Positions 7,697 to 15,808 are shown, counted from the stretch's first letter. The stretch is DNA of 64,000 nt from Actinacidiphila glaucinigra (GCF_900188405.1 NZ_FZOF01000001.1:248001-312000), one strand, 5' to 3'. Made by a program: numbers and translations. Notes: a model not told the origin generated them from the letters alone.

Positions 7697-8773
7697 ATGC
7701 GCGCAGCACTCCTGCAGGAGATCGGCCAGGACAAGCTCGAGGTCGTCGACGACATCGAGACGGTGGGCTTCGGCCCCGGCAAGGTGCGCATCCGGCTGCG
7801 GGCGACCGGGCTGTGCCACTCCGACCTGTCCGCCATGAGCGGCGTCCTGCCGCAGCCCGCGCCCTTCGTCCCCGGTCACGAGGGTGCCGGGGAGATCACC
7901 GAGACCGGCGAGGGCGTCACCGGCCTCAAGGCCGGCGACCGCGTCCTGGTCTGCTGGCTGCCGGCCTGCGGTGCCTGCCCGGCCTGCCGGCGCGGCCAGT
8001 CCCACCTGTGCCTGGCCGGCTTCATGAACGCCGGCACGCCCAACTTCCGCCGCCCCGCCGGGGACGTCTTCGGCTTCGCCGGCACCGGGACCTTCGCCGA
8101 GGAGGTCGTGGTCTCCGCCTCCTGCGCCGTACCCATCCCCGACGACCTGCCGTACGAGATCGCCGCCCTCATCGGCTGCGGCGTCACGACCGGCATCGGC
8201 GCCGCGCTGAACACCGCGCGGGTCACCCCCGGCTCCTCCGTCGCCGTCATCGGCTGCGGCGGCGTCGGCATCAGCGTCATCCAGGGCGCCCGCGCCTCCG
8301 GCGCCTCGGAGATCATCGCCGTCGACCCGGTGGAGTCCCGCCGCGACGCGGCGCTGCGCTTCGGCGCCACCGACGCGGTCGCCCCGGAGGAACTGGCCGA
8401 CGCCAAGGCCCGGATCACCGGCGGCGAGGGCTTCGACTACGTCTTCGAGGTCGTCGGCCGCAGCGCCACGGCCCGCACGGCCTACGAGAACACCCGCCGC
8501 GGCGGCACGCTCTGCGTCGTCGGCGCCGGCGCGATGGACGACCTCCTGCAGATCAACATGTTCGAGCTCTTCTTCGACGAGAAGCGCATCCTGCCCTCGC
8601 TGTACGGCGGCGGCGACGTCCTGCGGTCCTACGACCGCGTCATCCGCCTCTGGCGCGCCGGGCGCGTGGACCTGGAGGGGCTCATCACCCACCGCGTACG
8701 GCTCGACCAGATCAACGAGGCCGTCGGCCAGATGCGCAGCGGCGAGGCCCTGCGCACCTGCATCGCGGTCTGA
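7697..8773 (+). CDS. Zinc-dependent medium-chain alcohol dehydrogenase
   Basis: A 358-residue MDR-family enzyme. The catalytic zinc site is GLCHSDLS (Cys) and GHEGAG (His-Glu). The structural zinc loop is CGACPACRRGQSHLC, with four cysteines. The Rossmann motif is VIGCGGVGISVIQGA, followed by IIAVDPVESRRDAALRFGATDAV, which suggests NAD. The closest general type is class III-like/aryl or acyl-alcohol dehydrogenases; the substrate is not determinable. The ribosome binding site is GAGGGGAGAGGGG. It sits 26 bases after the MaoC gene and 23 bases before the SDR gene, so all three are probably one transcript under the palindrome at 6736. Confidence 0.9.
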   Translation: MRAALLQEIGQDKLEVVDDIETVGFGPGKVRIRLRATGLCHSDLSAMSGVLPQPAPFVPGHEGAGEITETGEGVTGLKAGDRVLVCWLPACGACPACRRGQSHLCLAGFMNAGTPNFRRPAGDVFGFAGTGTFAEEVVVSASCAVPIPDDLPYEIAALIGCGVTTGIGAALNTARVTPGSSVAVIGCGGVGISVIQGARASGASEIIAVDPVESRRDAALRFGATDAVAPEELADAKARITGGEGFDYVFEVVGRSATARTAYENTRRGGTLCVVGAGAMDDLLQINMFELFFDEKRILPSLYGGGDVLRSYDRVIRLWRAGRVDLEGLITHRVRLDQINEAVGQMRSGEALRTCIAV

Positions 8774-8796
8774 CACCGGGACGGGGGAACCAACCC

Positions 8797-9735
8797 ATGG
8801 GCGTGCTGGACGGCAGGACCGCCGTCGTCACGGGGGCGGGACGCGGCCTCGGCCGCGCCGAGGCGCTGGAACTGGCGCGGCTGGGCGCCAACGTGGTCGT
8901 CAACGACTACGGGCAGCCCGGCCGCGACGGCTCCGGCGAGGCGTCGGCGAGCCCCGCGGACGAGGTCGTCGCCGAGATCACCGCCGCCGGCGGCCACGCG
9001 GTGGCGCACCACGGGGACGTCGCCGACTTCGACCAGGCGCAGGACCTGGTGCGGCTGGCGGTCGGCACGTACGGGGCGCTCGACGTCCTGGTCAACAACG
9101 CCGGCATCCTGCGGGACCGGATGGTCTTCTCGATGACCGAGGACGAGTGGGACTCCGTCGTCCGGGTCCACCTGCGGGGCCACTTCGCCACCACCCGGTT
9201 CGCCGCCGCCCACTGGCGCGAGCGCGCCAAGACCACGGACGCCCCGGTCTACGGCCGGATCGTCAACACCTCGTCCGAGGCGTTCCTCGCCGGCTCGGCC
9301 GGCCAGCCCAACTACGCGGCCGCCAAGGGCGGCATCGTCGGCCTCACCTCGTCGACGGCCGCCGCCCTCGGCAGGTACGGCGTACGCGTCAACGCCATCT
9401 GCCCCCGGGCGCGCACGCGGATGACCGAGGACGTCTTCGCGGGCCTCGGCCGGCCCGAGGACGGACCGGACCCGCTGGGGGTGGAGCATGTCGCCCCGCT
9501 CGTCGGCTACCTGTCGTCACCGGCGGCCGACCGGATCACCGGCCAGCTGTTCGTCGTGCACGGCGGGATGGTGGCGGTGATGGACCGCCCCCGCGTCGCG
9601 GCGAAGTTCGACACCGCCAAGGAGGCGTTCACCCACGACGAGCTGGACGACCTGCTCACCCCGTACTGGGCGGGCCGTGACCCCGGTGACACCTTCGCCG
9701 CCACCGACGTCCTGGCCCTGCGCCACGAGGGCTGA
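8797..9735 (+). CDS. SDR-family 3-hydroxyacyl-CoA dehydrogenase (Hsd4A / MFE-2 dehydrogenase-like)
   Basis: A 312-residue SDR. The cofactor motif is VVTGAGRGLGRAEAL, followed by VVVNDYGQPGRDGSG, the insertion characteristic of the dehydrogenase part of peroxisomal multifunctional enzyme 2 and mycobacterial Hsd4A. Further motifs are NNAGILRDRM, a catalytic Ser in NTSSEAF, YAAAKGG (Tyr and Lys), and NAICPRARTRMTE. In that family it oxidises 3(R)-hydroxyacyl-CoA, including steroid side-chain intermediates. With the MaoC hydratase upstream it forms a split version of the animal fusion enzyme. ATG 8797 follows ACGGGGGAA. The stop is followed by a GC-rich hairpin. Confidence 0.88.
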   Translation: MGVLDGRTAVVTGAGRGLGRAEALELARLGANVVVNDYGQPGRDGSGEASASPADEVVAEITAAGGHAVAHHGDVADFDQAQDLVRLAVGTYGALDVLVNNAGILRDRMVFSMTEDEWDSVVRVHLRGHFATTRFAAAHWRERAKTTDAPVYGRIVNTSSEAFLAGSAGQPNYAAAKGGIVGLTSSTAAALGRYGVRVNAICPRARTRMTEDVFAGLGRPEDGPDPLGVEHVAPLVGYLSSPAADRITGQLFVVHGGMVAVMDRPRVAAKFDTAKEAFTHDELDDLLTPYWAGRDPGDTFAATDVLALRHEG

Positions 9736-9736
9736 A

Positions 9737-9753
9737 ACGGGCCCGGGGCCCGT
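9737..9753. terminator. Short GC-rich stem-loop between convergent genes
   Basis: ACGGGCC-CGG-GGCCCGT is a perfect seven-base stem with a three-base loop between the stop of the SDR gene and the stop of a small leftward gene. It has no T-tract, but such bare GC hairpins are common actinobacterial terminators, and this one could work in both directions. Confidence 0.5.
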
Positions 9754-9932
9754 CAGACCTCCATGGCGGACGGCCCGGAGGGGCGGCGGTGGCGGCCGTG
9801 CGGCGCCTCGACCACCTGGGTGTTGTCGTCTTGGGCGGAAGCCGTACCGCGGTGGCGGCCGGCGTGCGGGCCCTCGGCGGAACCGTCCTCGAGGCGGGCC
9901 TCGGCGGCGGTGTCGTGTCGGGCATCGGACAT
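9753..9932 (-). CDS. Small hypothetical hydrophilic protein (59 aa)
   Basis: ATG 9932 opens a 59-residue frame (MSDARHDTAAEARLEDG...PHGRHRRPSGPSAMEV). GGAGAG stands seven bases upstream of the start and third-position GC is high throughout, both signs of a real gene. The protein is polar, rich in His, Arg, Glu and Asp, with two GRHR motifs and no signal peptide, membrane segment or cysteine. Small His/Arg-rich proteins of this style are widespread and uncharacterised in Streptomyces. It converges on the SDR operon, and the beta-propeller-like gene at 9993-11123 is transcribed toward it on the same strand. Confidence 0.6.
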   Translation of the reverse strand: MSDARHDTAAEARLEDGSAEGPHAGRHRGTASAQDDNTQVVEAPHGRHRRPSGPSAMEV

Positions 9933-9992
9933 GGGAAGACTCTCCGTCGACTAGCTTGCAGGGTGCGCGGAACGCCGGAGGAGTTTACCGTT

Positions 9993-11123
9993 TCAAGATC
10001 CTGTGGCCAGCGGCGCCTTCTGCAACGGGAGCACGGGGCTGGTCCTGCCGCCGTCCGGGAAGGCCGGGGGAGCGCCCTCCGCCGCGCTCCCCGCCGGGGA
10101 CGGCGAGGACACCGCGGCCGGCGCCTCGTACTCCACCGTGCCGCACGGGCAGTGCGCGCAGGCGTACGGCAGGCGCAGCACGCCCCGGGCCGACCACAGG
10201 CCCGCCCCGGCCAGCCATCCCTCCGGCGCCGACAGCCAGGAGGCGCGGCGTTCCCCGGGGCGCCAGACCGCCAGCGACGTCCCGTGCGGTCCGTCCGCGC
10301 GCAGCGCCACGGCGCACGCCTCGGGCATCAGCACCTGGCCGGGCTGCGCCGCGAAGGGGGTGAGCACCGCGTCCGGGACGCGCAGGCACTCGGCGAACCG
10401 CATCGGCTGACGGCTGCCCAGCACGCCCCAGCCGATCCGGTCCTCGCCGGTGGCGTCGCTGCGCACTATCAGCAGCCCGCTGTCGGGCTCCGCGAGCAGC
10501 AGCCGGTCGTTGCTCTCCTCGGTGATCTGCAGCAGCGGGCTGACCGCACCGGCCCGCTCCAGGTCGACGGCGACCGTCTTGACCGTCCCCTCCGCCTCGC
10601 GGTCCAGCGCGAGCAGACGTCCCGCACGGTCCAGCCACGCGCCGCCCCCGCAGCGGCCCGGGACCTCCGCGAGCCGGCGCGGCCGCAGGTCCCGGTCGTC
10701 GTGCACGAGCCACACCGCCGACACCTCGCGCGCCGGGTCGTAGGTGAGCGCGTACGCCTCGCCGGAGGCGATCGGAGGCAGCAGCCGCGCCTCCGCCTCA
10801 CCGCCCGGCAGCGAGCCGACGAGCAGTTCGCCGGTGCCGGGACCGGTCGGGTAGAGCAGGGCGAGGTCGAACCGGTCGGCGACCCGCCGGCGGATCAGCA
10901 CGCGGCCGTCGGGCAGCGGCATGACCTCGGAGCACTGTTCCTCGGGCTGGTTGCCGGGCAGCGGCACGGTGTACGGCTCGGGCCCGCCGAGCGTCCAGCG
11001 CTCGGGGTACCAGCCGTCGTCCCCTTCGGGTCCCTGGGCCAGGCAGGCGGCGTAGGAGCCGTCCGCGGCGATCGTGAACCCGGCCCGTCGCACGGTGGTG
11101 GTCTCGGTGGCGCAGGCTGTCAT
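9993..11123 (-). CDS. Conserved hypothetical protein, probable beta-propeller
   Basis: A 376-residue soluble protein without signal peptide. It shows recurring blade-like strands of about 40-50 residues (DGRVLIRRRVADRFDLALLYP, REVSAVWLVHDDRDLRPRRL, DRAGRLLALDREAEGTVKTVAVD, DSGLLIVRSDATGEDRIGW, GTSLAVWRPGERRASWL), suggesting a cytoplasmic beta-propeller. Near the C-terminus is CAHCPCGTVEY, three close cysteines that may bind a metal. The end is a low-complexity Ser/Pro/Ala tail. I place the start at ATG 11123; GGAGG lies upstream, and an earlier in-frame GTG overlaps that ribosome binding site. No enzymatic function can be assigned. Confidence 0.75.
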   Translation of the reverse strand: MTACATETTTVRRAGFTIAADGSYAACLAQGPEGDDGWYPERWTLGGPEPYTVPLPGNQPEEQCSEVMPLPDGRVLIRRRVADRFDLALLYPTGPGTGELLVGSLPGGEAEARLLPPIASGEAYALTYDPAREVSAVWLVHDDRDLRPRRLAEVPGRCGGGAWLDRAGRLLALDREAEGTVKTVAVDLERAGAVSPLLQITEESNDRLLLAEPDSGLLIVRSDATGEDRIGWGVLGSRQPMRFAECLRVPDAVLTPFAAQPGQVLMPEACAVALRADGPHGTSLAVWRPGERRASWLSAPEGWLAGAGLWSARGVLRLPYACAHCPCGTVEYEAPAAVSSPSPAGSAAEGAPPAFPDGGRTSPVLPLQKAPLATGS

Positions 11124-11303
11124 GGTGTGGCTCACCTCCGGGCCACGACGCTAGTTTTCGCACGCCCGGGCGTCCGACACGAGTTGGTGGTCTTCACACG
11201 TAAGGGTGGCTCTCGTCCCGTTCCGTCGGACTTCGGATGCTCGGTGTGCTCATGACCAGCCCGGGATTCCGGCCGTCCGGCACCGGCGCGGTAACCTCGA
11301 CCC

Positions 11304-12167
11304 GTGCCGAAACTGTCCGACGTCATCGCCGCCCTCGAAGCCCTCTGGCCCCCGGCGTGGGCCGAGCAGTGGGACGCCGTCGGGCTCGTCTGCGGGGACC
11401 CGGACGCCGAGGTCGGACGGGTGCTGTTCGCCGTCGACCCGGTCCGTGAGGTCGTCGACGAGGCGATCGCCACCGGCGCCGACCTGCTGGTCACGCACCA
11501 CCCGCTCTACCTGCGCGGTACGACGACGGTCGCGGCGACCGGCTTCAAGGGCCGCGTCGTGCACACCCTGATCAGGAACGACATCGCGCTGCACGTGGCG
11601 CACACCAACGCCGACCGGGCCGACCCCGGGGTCTCCGACGCCCTCGCCGAGGCCGTCGGCCTGCGCGTCACCGGCCCCCTCGTGCCCGACCCCGCCGACC
11701 CGGCCGGGCGCCGCGGCCTCGGCCGCATCGGCGAACTGCCCGAGCCGATGTCACTGGCGGACTTCGCCCGCCGGGCGGCGGCCGGCCTGCCGGCCACCGC
11801 GACCGGCCTGCGCGTCGCGGGCGACCCCGGGCGGCCGGTCCGCACCGTCGCGGTGTGCGGCGGCTCCGGCGACAGCCTCTTCGACGACGTACGCAGGGCC
11901 GGGGTGGACGTCTACCTCACCGCCGACCTGCGCCACCACCCGGCGTCCGAGGCGCAGCAGGCGGGTCCGCCGGCACTCGTCGACGCCGCCCACTGGGCCA
12001 CCGAGTGGCCCTGGTGCGAGCAGGCCGCGCGCCGGCTCGACGAGGTCTCCGAACGGCACGGCTGGGCGCTGCGCACCTTTGTGTCACGCGCCGTCACCGA
12101 CCCGTGGACGGCCCATGCCCAGGCACTTCCCCTTGACGAACCCACGACCTCAGGAGCCCCCCGCTGA
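11304..12167 (+). CDS. Nif3-like dinuclear metal centre protein (GTP cyclohydrolase I type 2 family)
   Basis: A 287-residue Nif3/YbgI protein. Metal-ligand motifs are visible: VTHHPLYLRG, HVAHTNADRA and a distal TADLRHHPASEAQQ with VDAAHWATEWPW, giving the two-metal site of the family. Nif3 proteins form toroidal hexamers of uncertain substrate. The start is GTG 11304 (MPKLSDVIAALEALWPP, a canonical Nif3 opening). It begins a tight three-gene operon, its stop overlapping the unusual CTG start of the zinc-ribbon gene. The order Nif3 / zinc-ribbon / RNase H is conserved across actinobacteria. Confidence 0.93.
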   Translation: MPKLSDVIAALEALWPPAWAEQWDAVGLVCGDPDAEVGRVLFAVDPVREVVDEAIATGADLLVTHHPLYLRGTTTVAATGFKGRVVHTLIRNDIALHVAHTNADRADPGVSDALAEAVGLRVTGPLVPDPADPAGRRGLGRIGELPEPMSLADFARRAAAGLPATATGLRVAGDPGRPVRTVAVCGGSGDSLFDDVRRAGVDVYLTADLRHHPASEAQQAGPPALVDAAHWATEWPWCEQAARRLDEVSERHGWALRTFVSRAVTDPWTAHAQALPLDEPTTSGAPR

Positions 12168-12907
12168 AAGCCGCGCCCGCAGACCAGATCCGACTGCTCG
12201 AGGTCCAGGCCCTCGACTCGCGCCTCGCGCAGTTGGAGCACAAGCGCAAGACCCTTCCCGAGCACGCGGAGATCGAGCGCCTCGGCTCCGACGTGACCCA
12301 GCTGCGCGACCTGCTGGTCGCCGCCCAGACCGAGGAGAGCGACACCGCCCGCGAGCAGACCAAGGCCGAGCAGGACGTGGACCAGGTGCGCAAGCGCGCC
12401 GTCCGCGACCAGGAGCGGCTGGACTCCGGAGCGGTCTCCTCCCCGAAGGACCTGGAGAACCTGCAGCGCGAGATCGCCTCGCTCGCCAAGCGGCAGAGCG
12501 ACCTCGAGGACGTCGTCCTGGAGGTCATGGAACGCCGCGAGGGCCTGCAGGAGCGGGTCCAGGAGCTGACCGGCCGCCTGGAGTCCGTGCAGGCCAAGGC
12601 AGGCGAGTCCGAGGAGCGCCGCAGCACCGTGCTGCAGGGGATCGATGCCGAGGGCTCCACGGTTGTCAAGGAGCGCGAGATCATCGCCGGTTCGGTCCCC
12701 GCCGACCTGCTGAAGCTCTACGACAAGCTGCGCGGCCAGTCCGGCGGCGTCGGCGCCGCCCGGCTCTACCAGAAGCGCTGCGAGGGCTGCCGGCTGGAGC
12801 TGAACATCACCGAGCTCAACGAGGTGCGGGCGGCCGCGGCCGACGAGGTCGTGCGCTGCGAGAACTGCCGCCGCATCCTCGTCCGCACCCCCGAGTCGGG
12901 CCTGTAA
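12164..12907 (+). CDS. C4-type zinc-ribbon coiled-coil protein, probable CTG start
   Basis: A 247-residue protein. A long antiparallel coiled coil (about residues 5-190: LLEVQALDSRLAQLEHKRK...) is followed by a C-terminal zinc ribbon CEGC...CENC (about residues 208-237). The family is thought to bind nucleic acid or act as a chaperone-like adaptor; its role is unresolved. I place the start at CTG 12164: AGGAG (12152-12156) is seven bases upstream, the codon overlaps the Nif3 stop as CTGA, and the residues after it (KAAPADQIRLLEVQALD) match the family's usual N-terminus. The first in-frame ATG (12233) would cut into the coiled coil. Its TAA shares a base with the next ATG (TAATG). Confidence 0.88.
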   Translation: MKAAPADQIRLLEVQALDSRLAQLEHKRKTLPEHAEIERLGSDVTQLRDLLVAAQTEESDTAREQTKAEQDVDQVRKRAVRDQERLDSGAVSSPKDLENLQREIASLAKRQSDLEDVVLEVMERREGLQERVQELTGRLESVQAKAGESEERRSTVLQGIDAEGSTVVKEREIIAGSVPADLLKLYDKLRGQSGGVGAARLYQKRCEGCRLELNITELNEVRAAAADEVVRCENCRRILVRTPESGL

Positions 12908-14064
12908 TGGCCCGTACGTTGGTGGTGGAGGCCGACGGAGGGTCCCGGGGCAACCCGGGACCGGCCGGGTACGGCGCCGTCGTCTGCGACGGCGCCACGG
13001 GCGAAGTGCTCGCCGAGGCCGCCGAGTTCATCGGCACGCACACCAACAACGTCGCCGAGTACCGGGGCCTGATCGCCGGGCTGCGTGCCGCGCACGCGAT
13101 CGACCCGCAGGCCCGGGTACGGGTGCGGATGGACTCCAAGCTGGTCGTCGAGCAGATGTCCGGCCGCTGGAAGATCAAGCACCCGGACATGCGGCCGCTG
13201 GCCGCCGAGGCGAAGACGGTCCTGCCGGCGGAGCAGGTCAGCTACGAGTGGATCCCGCGCGAGAAGAACAAGCACGCCGACCGGCTCGCCAACGAGGCGA
13301 TGGACGCCGGCAAGCGCGGCAAGCAGTGGGAGCCCGGCCGCTCCTCCGCCGCGCTGGTCACCGCGGCGCGCCAACCCGCGGACGAGGCCGTGGACGAGGC
13401 CCCCAAGGCCCCGCCCGTCGGCTGGGCCGAGGCGGCCGACCTCGGCACGCCGACGACCTTCGTCCTGCTGCGGCACGGGGAGACCCCGCTCACCGCGGAG
13501 AAGCGCTTCTCCGGCAGCGGCGGCGACGACCCGGACCTCTCGGAGAAGGGCCGCTGGCAGGCCCAGCGTGTCGCCGACGCCCTCGCCGCCCGCGGCACCG
13601 TCCAGGCCGTCGTCACCTCGCCGCTGGCCCGCTGCCGGCAGACCGCGCAGACCGTCGCGGACCGGCTCGGCCTCGACCTGCGCGTCGACGAAGGGCTGCG
13701 CGAGACCGACTTCGGCGCGTGGGAGGGGCTGACCTTCGCCGAGGTGAAGGAACGCCACCCGGCCGAACTCGACGCCTGGCTCGGTTCCGCGAAGACCGCC
13801 CCGCCCGGCGGGGAGAGCTTCGCCGCCGTCGCCCGCCGGGTCTCCCTCACCCGGGACAAGCTCATCGCCCGCTACGCCGGCCGCACGGTGCTGGTGGTCA
13901 CCCACGTCACGCCGATCAAGACCCTGGTCCGGCTCGCCCTCGGGGCCCCGCCGGAGTCGCTGTTCCGGATGGAGCTGTCGGCGGCGGCGCTGTCGGCGGT
14001 GGCGTACTACGGGGACGGGAACGCGTCGCTGCGGCTGCTCAACGACACGTCACACCTGCGCTGA
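12907..14064 (+). CDS. Bifunctional RNase H / acid phosphatase (CobC-like)
   Basis: A 385-residue fusion. The N-terminal RNase HI domain (1-135) keeps its acidic residues in EADGGSRGNPGPAGYGA, TNNVAEYRGLIAGL, VRMDSKLVV and NKHADRLAN. A 50-residue linker leads to a histidine phosphatase domain (about 180-380) with LLRHGETPLT, SPLARCRQTAQ, ETDFGAWEGLTF and VVTHVTPIK. The mycobacterial homologue (Rv2228c type) has RNase H and alpha-ribazole phosphatase activity, so RNA:DNA hybrid removal plus a cobalamin-pathway phosphatase is the expected pair. It is coupled to the zinc-ribbon gene (TAATG), and its 3-prime end overlaps that of the eda-like gene by 15 bases on the opposite strand. Confidence 0.95.
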   Translation: MARTLVVEADGGSRGNPGPAGYGAVVCDGATGEVLAEAAEFIGTHTNNVAEYRGLIAGLRAAHAIDPQARVRVRMDSKLVVEQMSGRWKIKHPDMRPLAAEAKTVLPAEQVSYEWIPREKNKHADRLANEAMDAGKRGKQWEPGRSSAALVTAARQPADEAVDEAPKAPPVGWAEAADLGTPTTFVLLRHGETPLTAEKRFSGSGGDDPDLSEKGRWQAQRVADALAARGTVQAVVTSPLARCRQTAQTVADRLGLDLRVDEGLRETDFGAWEGLTFAEVKERHPAELDAWLGSAKTAPPGGESFAAVARRVSLTRDKLIARYAGRTVLVVTHVTPIKTLVRLALGAPPESLFRMELSAAALSAVAYYGDGNASLRLLNDTSHLR

Positions 14065-14682
14065 CGGCGCACCCAGTGCGGCCGCCTCGCGGGCGAGCCG
14101 CTCCACCCGGTCCCAGTCGCGGTCCCGCAGGGCGTCCTGCGGGACCATCCAACTGCCGCCCACGCAGGCGACGTTCGGCAGGGCGAGGTAGGCCGGCGCG
14201 CGGGCCGCGTCGATGCCGCCGGTCGGGCAGAACCGGATCTCCGGCAGCGGGGCGGCCAGCGCCCTGAGGTACGCCGTGCCGCCGGCCGCCTCGGCGGGGA
14301 AGAATTTCAGCTCCCGCACGCCGCGTTCGGCCAGGGCGACCACCTCGGAGGCGGTCGACACCCCGGGCAGGAACGGCAGCCCGGACGCGGCCATCGCGTC
14401 CAGCAGGCCGCCAGTCCACCCCGGGCTCACCAGGAACCGCGCCCCCGCCCGCGCCGCCGCCCCCACCTGCTCCGCCCGCACCACGGTCCCGGCCCCCACG
14501 ACCGCCTCCGGCACCTCGCGGGCCGCCGCGGTGATCGCCTCCAGCGCGGCGGGCGTCCGCAGCGTGATCTCCACCGCGGCCAACCCCCCGCGGACCAGGG
14601 CCCGGACGAGCGGGGGTGCGTCGGCGGGGTCGTCCAGCGTGAGCACGGGGATGACGGGGGCGCGGGGGCCGGGGCTCAGCAC
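14050..14682 (-). CDS. eda: 2-keto-3-deoxy-6-phosphogluconate / 2-keto-4-hydroxyglutarate aldolase
   Basis: A 210-residue (beta/alpha)8 class I aldolase, normal length for Eda. VIPVLTLDD opens the barrel. VEITLRTPAALEAI carries the catalytic Glu, LKFFPAEAAGG the Schiff-base Lys, and FCPTGGID the phosphate-binding loop. It cleaves KDPG to pyruvate and glyceraldehyde 3-phosphate. No edd or sugar-acid genes are nearby, so a general keto-acid role is possible. I choose GTG 14682; the nearby ATG 14690 is out of frame. A perfect 15-base palindrome lies 42 bases upstream and may be its operator. Confidence 0.88.
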   Translation of the reverse strand: MLSPGPRAPVIPVLTLDDPADAPPLVRALVRGGLAAVEITLRTPAALEAITAAAREVPEAVVGAGTVVRAEQVGAAARAGARFLVSPGWTGGLLDAMAASGLPFLPGVSTASEVVALAERGVRELKFFPAEAAGGTAYLRALAAPLPEIRFCPTGGIDAARAPAYLALPNVACVGGSWMVPQDALRDRDWDRVERLAREAAALGAPSAQV

Positions 14683-14723
14683 CCCCGCATCGTGCCGCCC
14701 CCGCACGCCCCCCGCAACGCGGG

Positions 14724-14738
14724 TTGCACCCGGTGCAA
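14724..14738. promoter_or_regulatory. 15-bp perfect palindrome upstream of the eda-like gene
   Basis: TTGCACC-C-GGTGCAA is perfectly symmetric, with seven-base arms. It lies 42 bases before the aldolase start, a plausible repressor site. No regulator is adjacent. Confidence 0.4.
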
Positions 14739-14779
14739 CGGGGTGCCCCTTGCGGCCGGTTGTTGTGCGCGGGTCCGTT

Positions 14780-14830
14780 GCGCCTGCGGCGGGCTGTCCC
14801 CCGCCCGCCCTCCCGATTGCCCGGCGCGGT
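14780..14830 (+). repeat. Inverted repeat, copy A (51 nt exact core)
   Basis: This 51-base segment, which begins GCGCCTGCGG and ends CGGCGCGGT, recurs exactly in reverse complement at 15888-15938. Similarity continues at lower identity on both sides (about 14752-14845 against 15873-15965). The two copies bracket about 1.06 kb of gene-poor DNA. Confidence 0.9.
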
Positions 14831-14982
14831 TGGTGCGGGTCTGCGCGCGTGCGTGGTGGGCCGGGGGCGGGGCCTCCGGGGCTGGGCATTCTGTACCGCA
14901 TATTTATGTGCATGGCGGGCGGTCCAGGTCGGTGCCGTCTGTGCCGCACAACAAATACACGTCAGCGTCCAGAACGCCCACC

Positions 14983-15013
14983 CTCCCCCAGCCTTCGGCC
15001 GGGGGTGCCCCCA
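14983..15013 (+). repeat. 31-nt hairpin repeat, copy 1
   Basis: Two nested stems: CCCCCAGCCTTCGGCCGGGGG followed by a GGGGG/CCCCC stem. This copy matches copies 2 and 3 (which lie on the opposite strand) at 29 of 31 positions. Confidence 0.85.
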
Positions 15014-15084
15014 ACTCCCCCGCCCCCTCCGTATCGCCGGGCGACAACGGCCGGAGGGTGGTGAGAAGGGCGGTCCGGGGTCGG

Positions 15085-15260
15085 CCGGTGTGGAGGTGGG
15101 CGCCCTCGGCGCGCGCATGACGGGCGGCGGCTTCGGTGGTTCGGCGATCGGTGCTGGTGGAGGAGTCCGCGGCGGAGATGACCGCCGAGGCGATCGTCGG
15201 CGCCTTCGCCACGGCCGGTCACCGTGAGCCGCGGGTCTTGTCCGGCTGTCGCGCCGTCTC
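15085..15260 (+). pseudogene. galK (remnant): Frameshifted remnant of a galactokinase C-terminus
   Basis: One frame reads GALGARMTGGGFGGSAI, the strongly conserved C-terminal GHMP-kinase motif of galactokinase. The frame breaks after ATC 15147-15149. One base later (from GTG 15151) another frame continues VLVEESAAEMTAEAIVGAF and then ATAGHREPRVLS, the expected continuation of GalK. A single inserted base therefore separates the two halves. Upstream there is no N-terminal kinase domain, and downstream the similarity fades before a proper stop. No other galactose gene is near. This is a decayed tail, not a functional gene. Confidence 0.7.
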
Positions 15261-15344
15261 GCGCCCTGCGGGCGCAAAGGCGCCGGCTGCGGAGGGGAGG
15301 GTGGGGGCGGGGCTTGTCCGCCGTGTGCGGGTCGTGGGCGGCAC

Positions 15345-15366
15345 GGGTTCAGGCGCCGGAGCGGGT
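15345..15366 (+). repeat. 22-nt dispersed repeat, copy 1
   Basis: The 22-base segment that begins GGGTTCAGGCGCC is found again, reversed, at 43644-43665. The flanks (a partly matching GTCGCCGTCCGCGGGT-like stretch) are also similar, so the two gaps share a longer ancestral element of about 75 bases. Confidence 0.75.
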
Positions 15367-15726
15367 CTGGTTGCTCGTCTGGTTCCGGTCTCGTTGCCGT
15401 CCGCGGGTGCAGACGGCCGGTGACCACGCCCACCCTTGGGTGCGTGGCGCGCCCGCCGTAACCGGCGTCCGCGAGTGCTTCGAGGTGCTGTCGAGCGATC
15501 GGAACGACATCGGTGGTTGCCACACGCGTCACTCGACGCCCACACCATCCGGCTCGACGCCGGCAAGTCGGCCACGCCACCGGTGCACGCACCCTTGCCC
15601 GGCCTGCGGCCGAAAGACCCCCCGCTGAGGGCAGTTCCCGGCGGTGCCGGGAGGGGTGCCCCCCATCACCCCCCTCCGGCCGTCATGCGCTCATACGACC
15701 GGAGGGGGTGTGGCGGGGTGCTCCCA

Positions 15727-15757
15727 TGGGGGTCCCCCCGGCCGAAGGCTGGGGGAG
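15727..15757 (-). repeat. 31-nt hairpin repeat, copy 2
   Basis: Identical over 31 bases to copy 3 at 15809-15839 and reversed relative to copy 1. It can fold as a GGCCGAAGGC-type stem with a flanking GGGGG/CCCCC stem. Confidence 0.85.
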
Positions 15758-15808
15758 ACGAGCGGCGGACCCGGCGCCGAATGATGTGGGGTTCAACCGC
15801 GAGCGTTC

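Noticed and set aside
14039..15592. Long minus-strand open frame through the eda gap
   Set aside because: Frame differs from that of Eda, crosses repeats, and is low-complexity Pro/Arg; only short pieces resemble real proteins.
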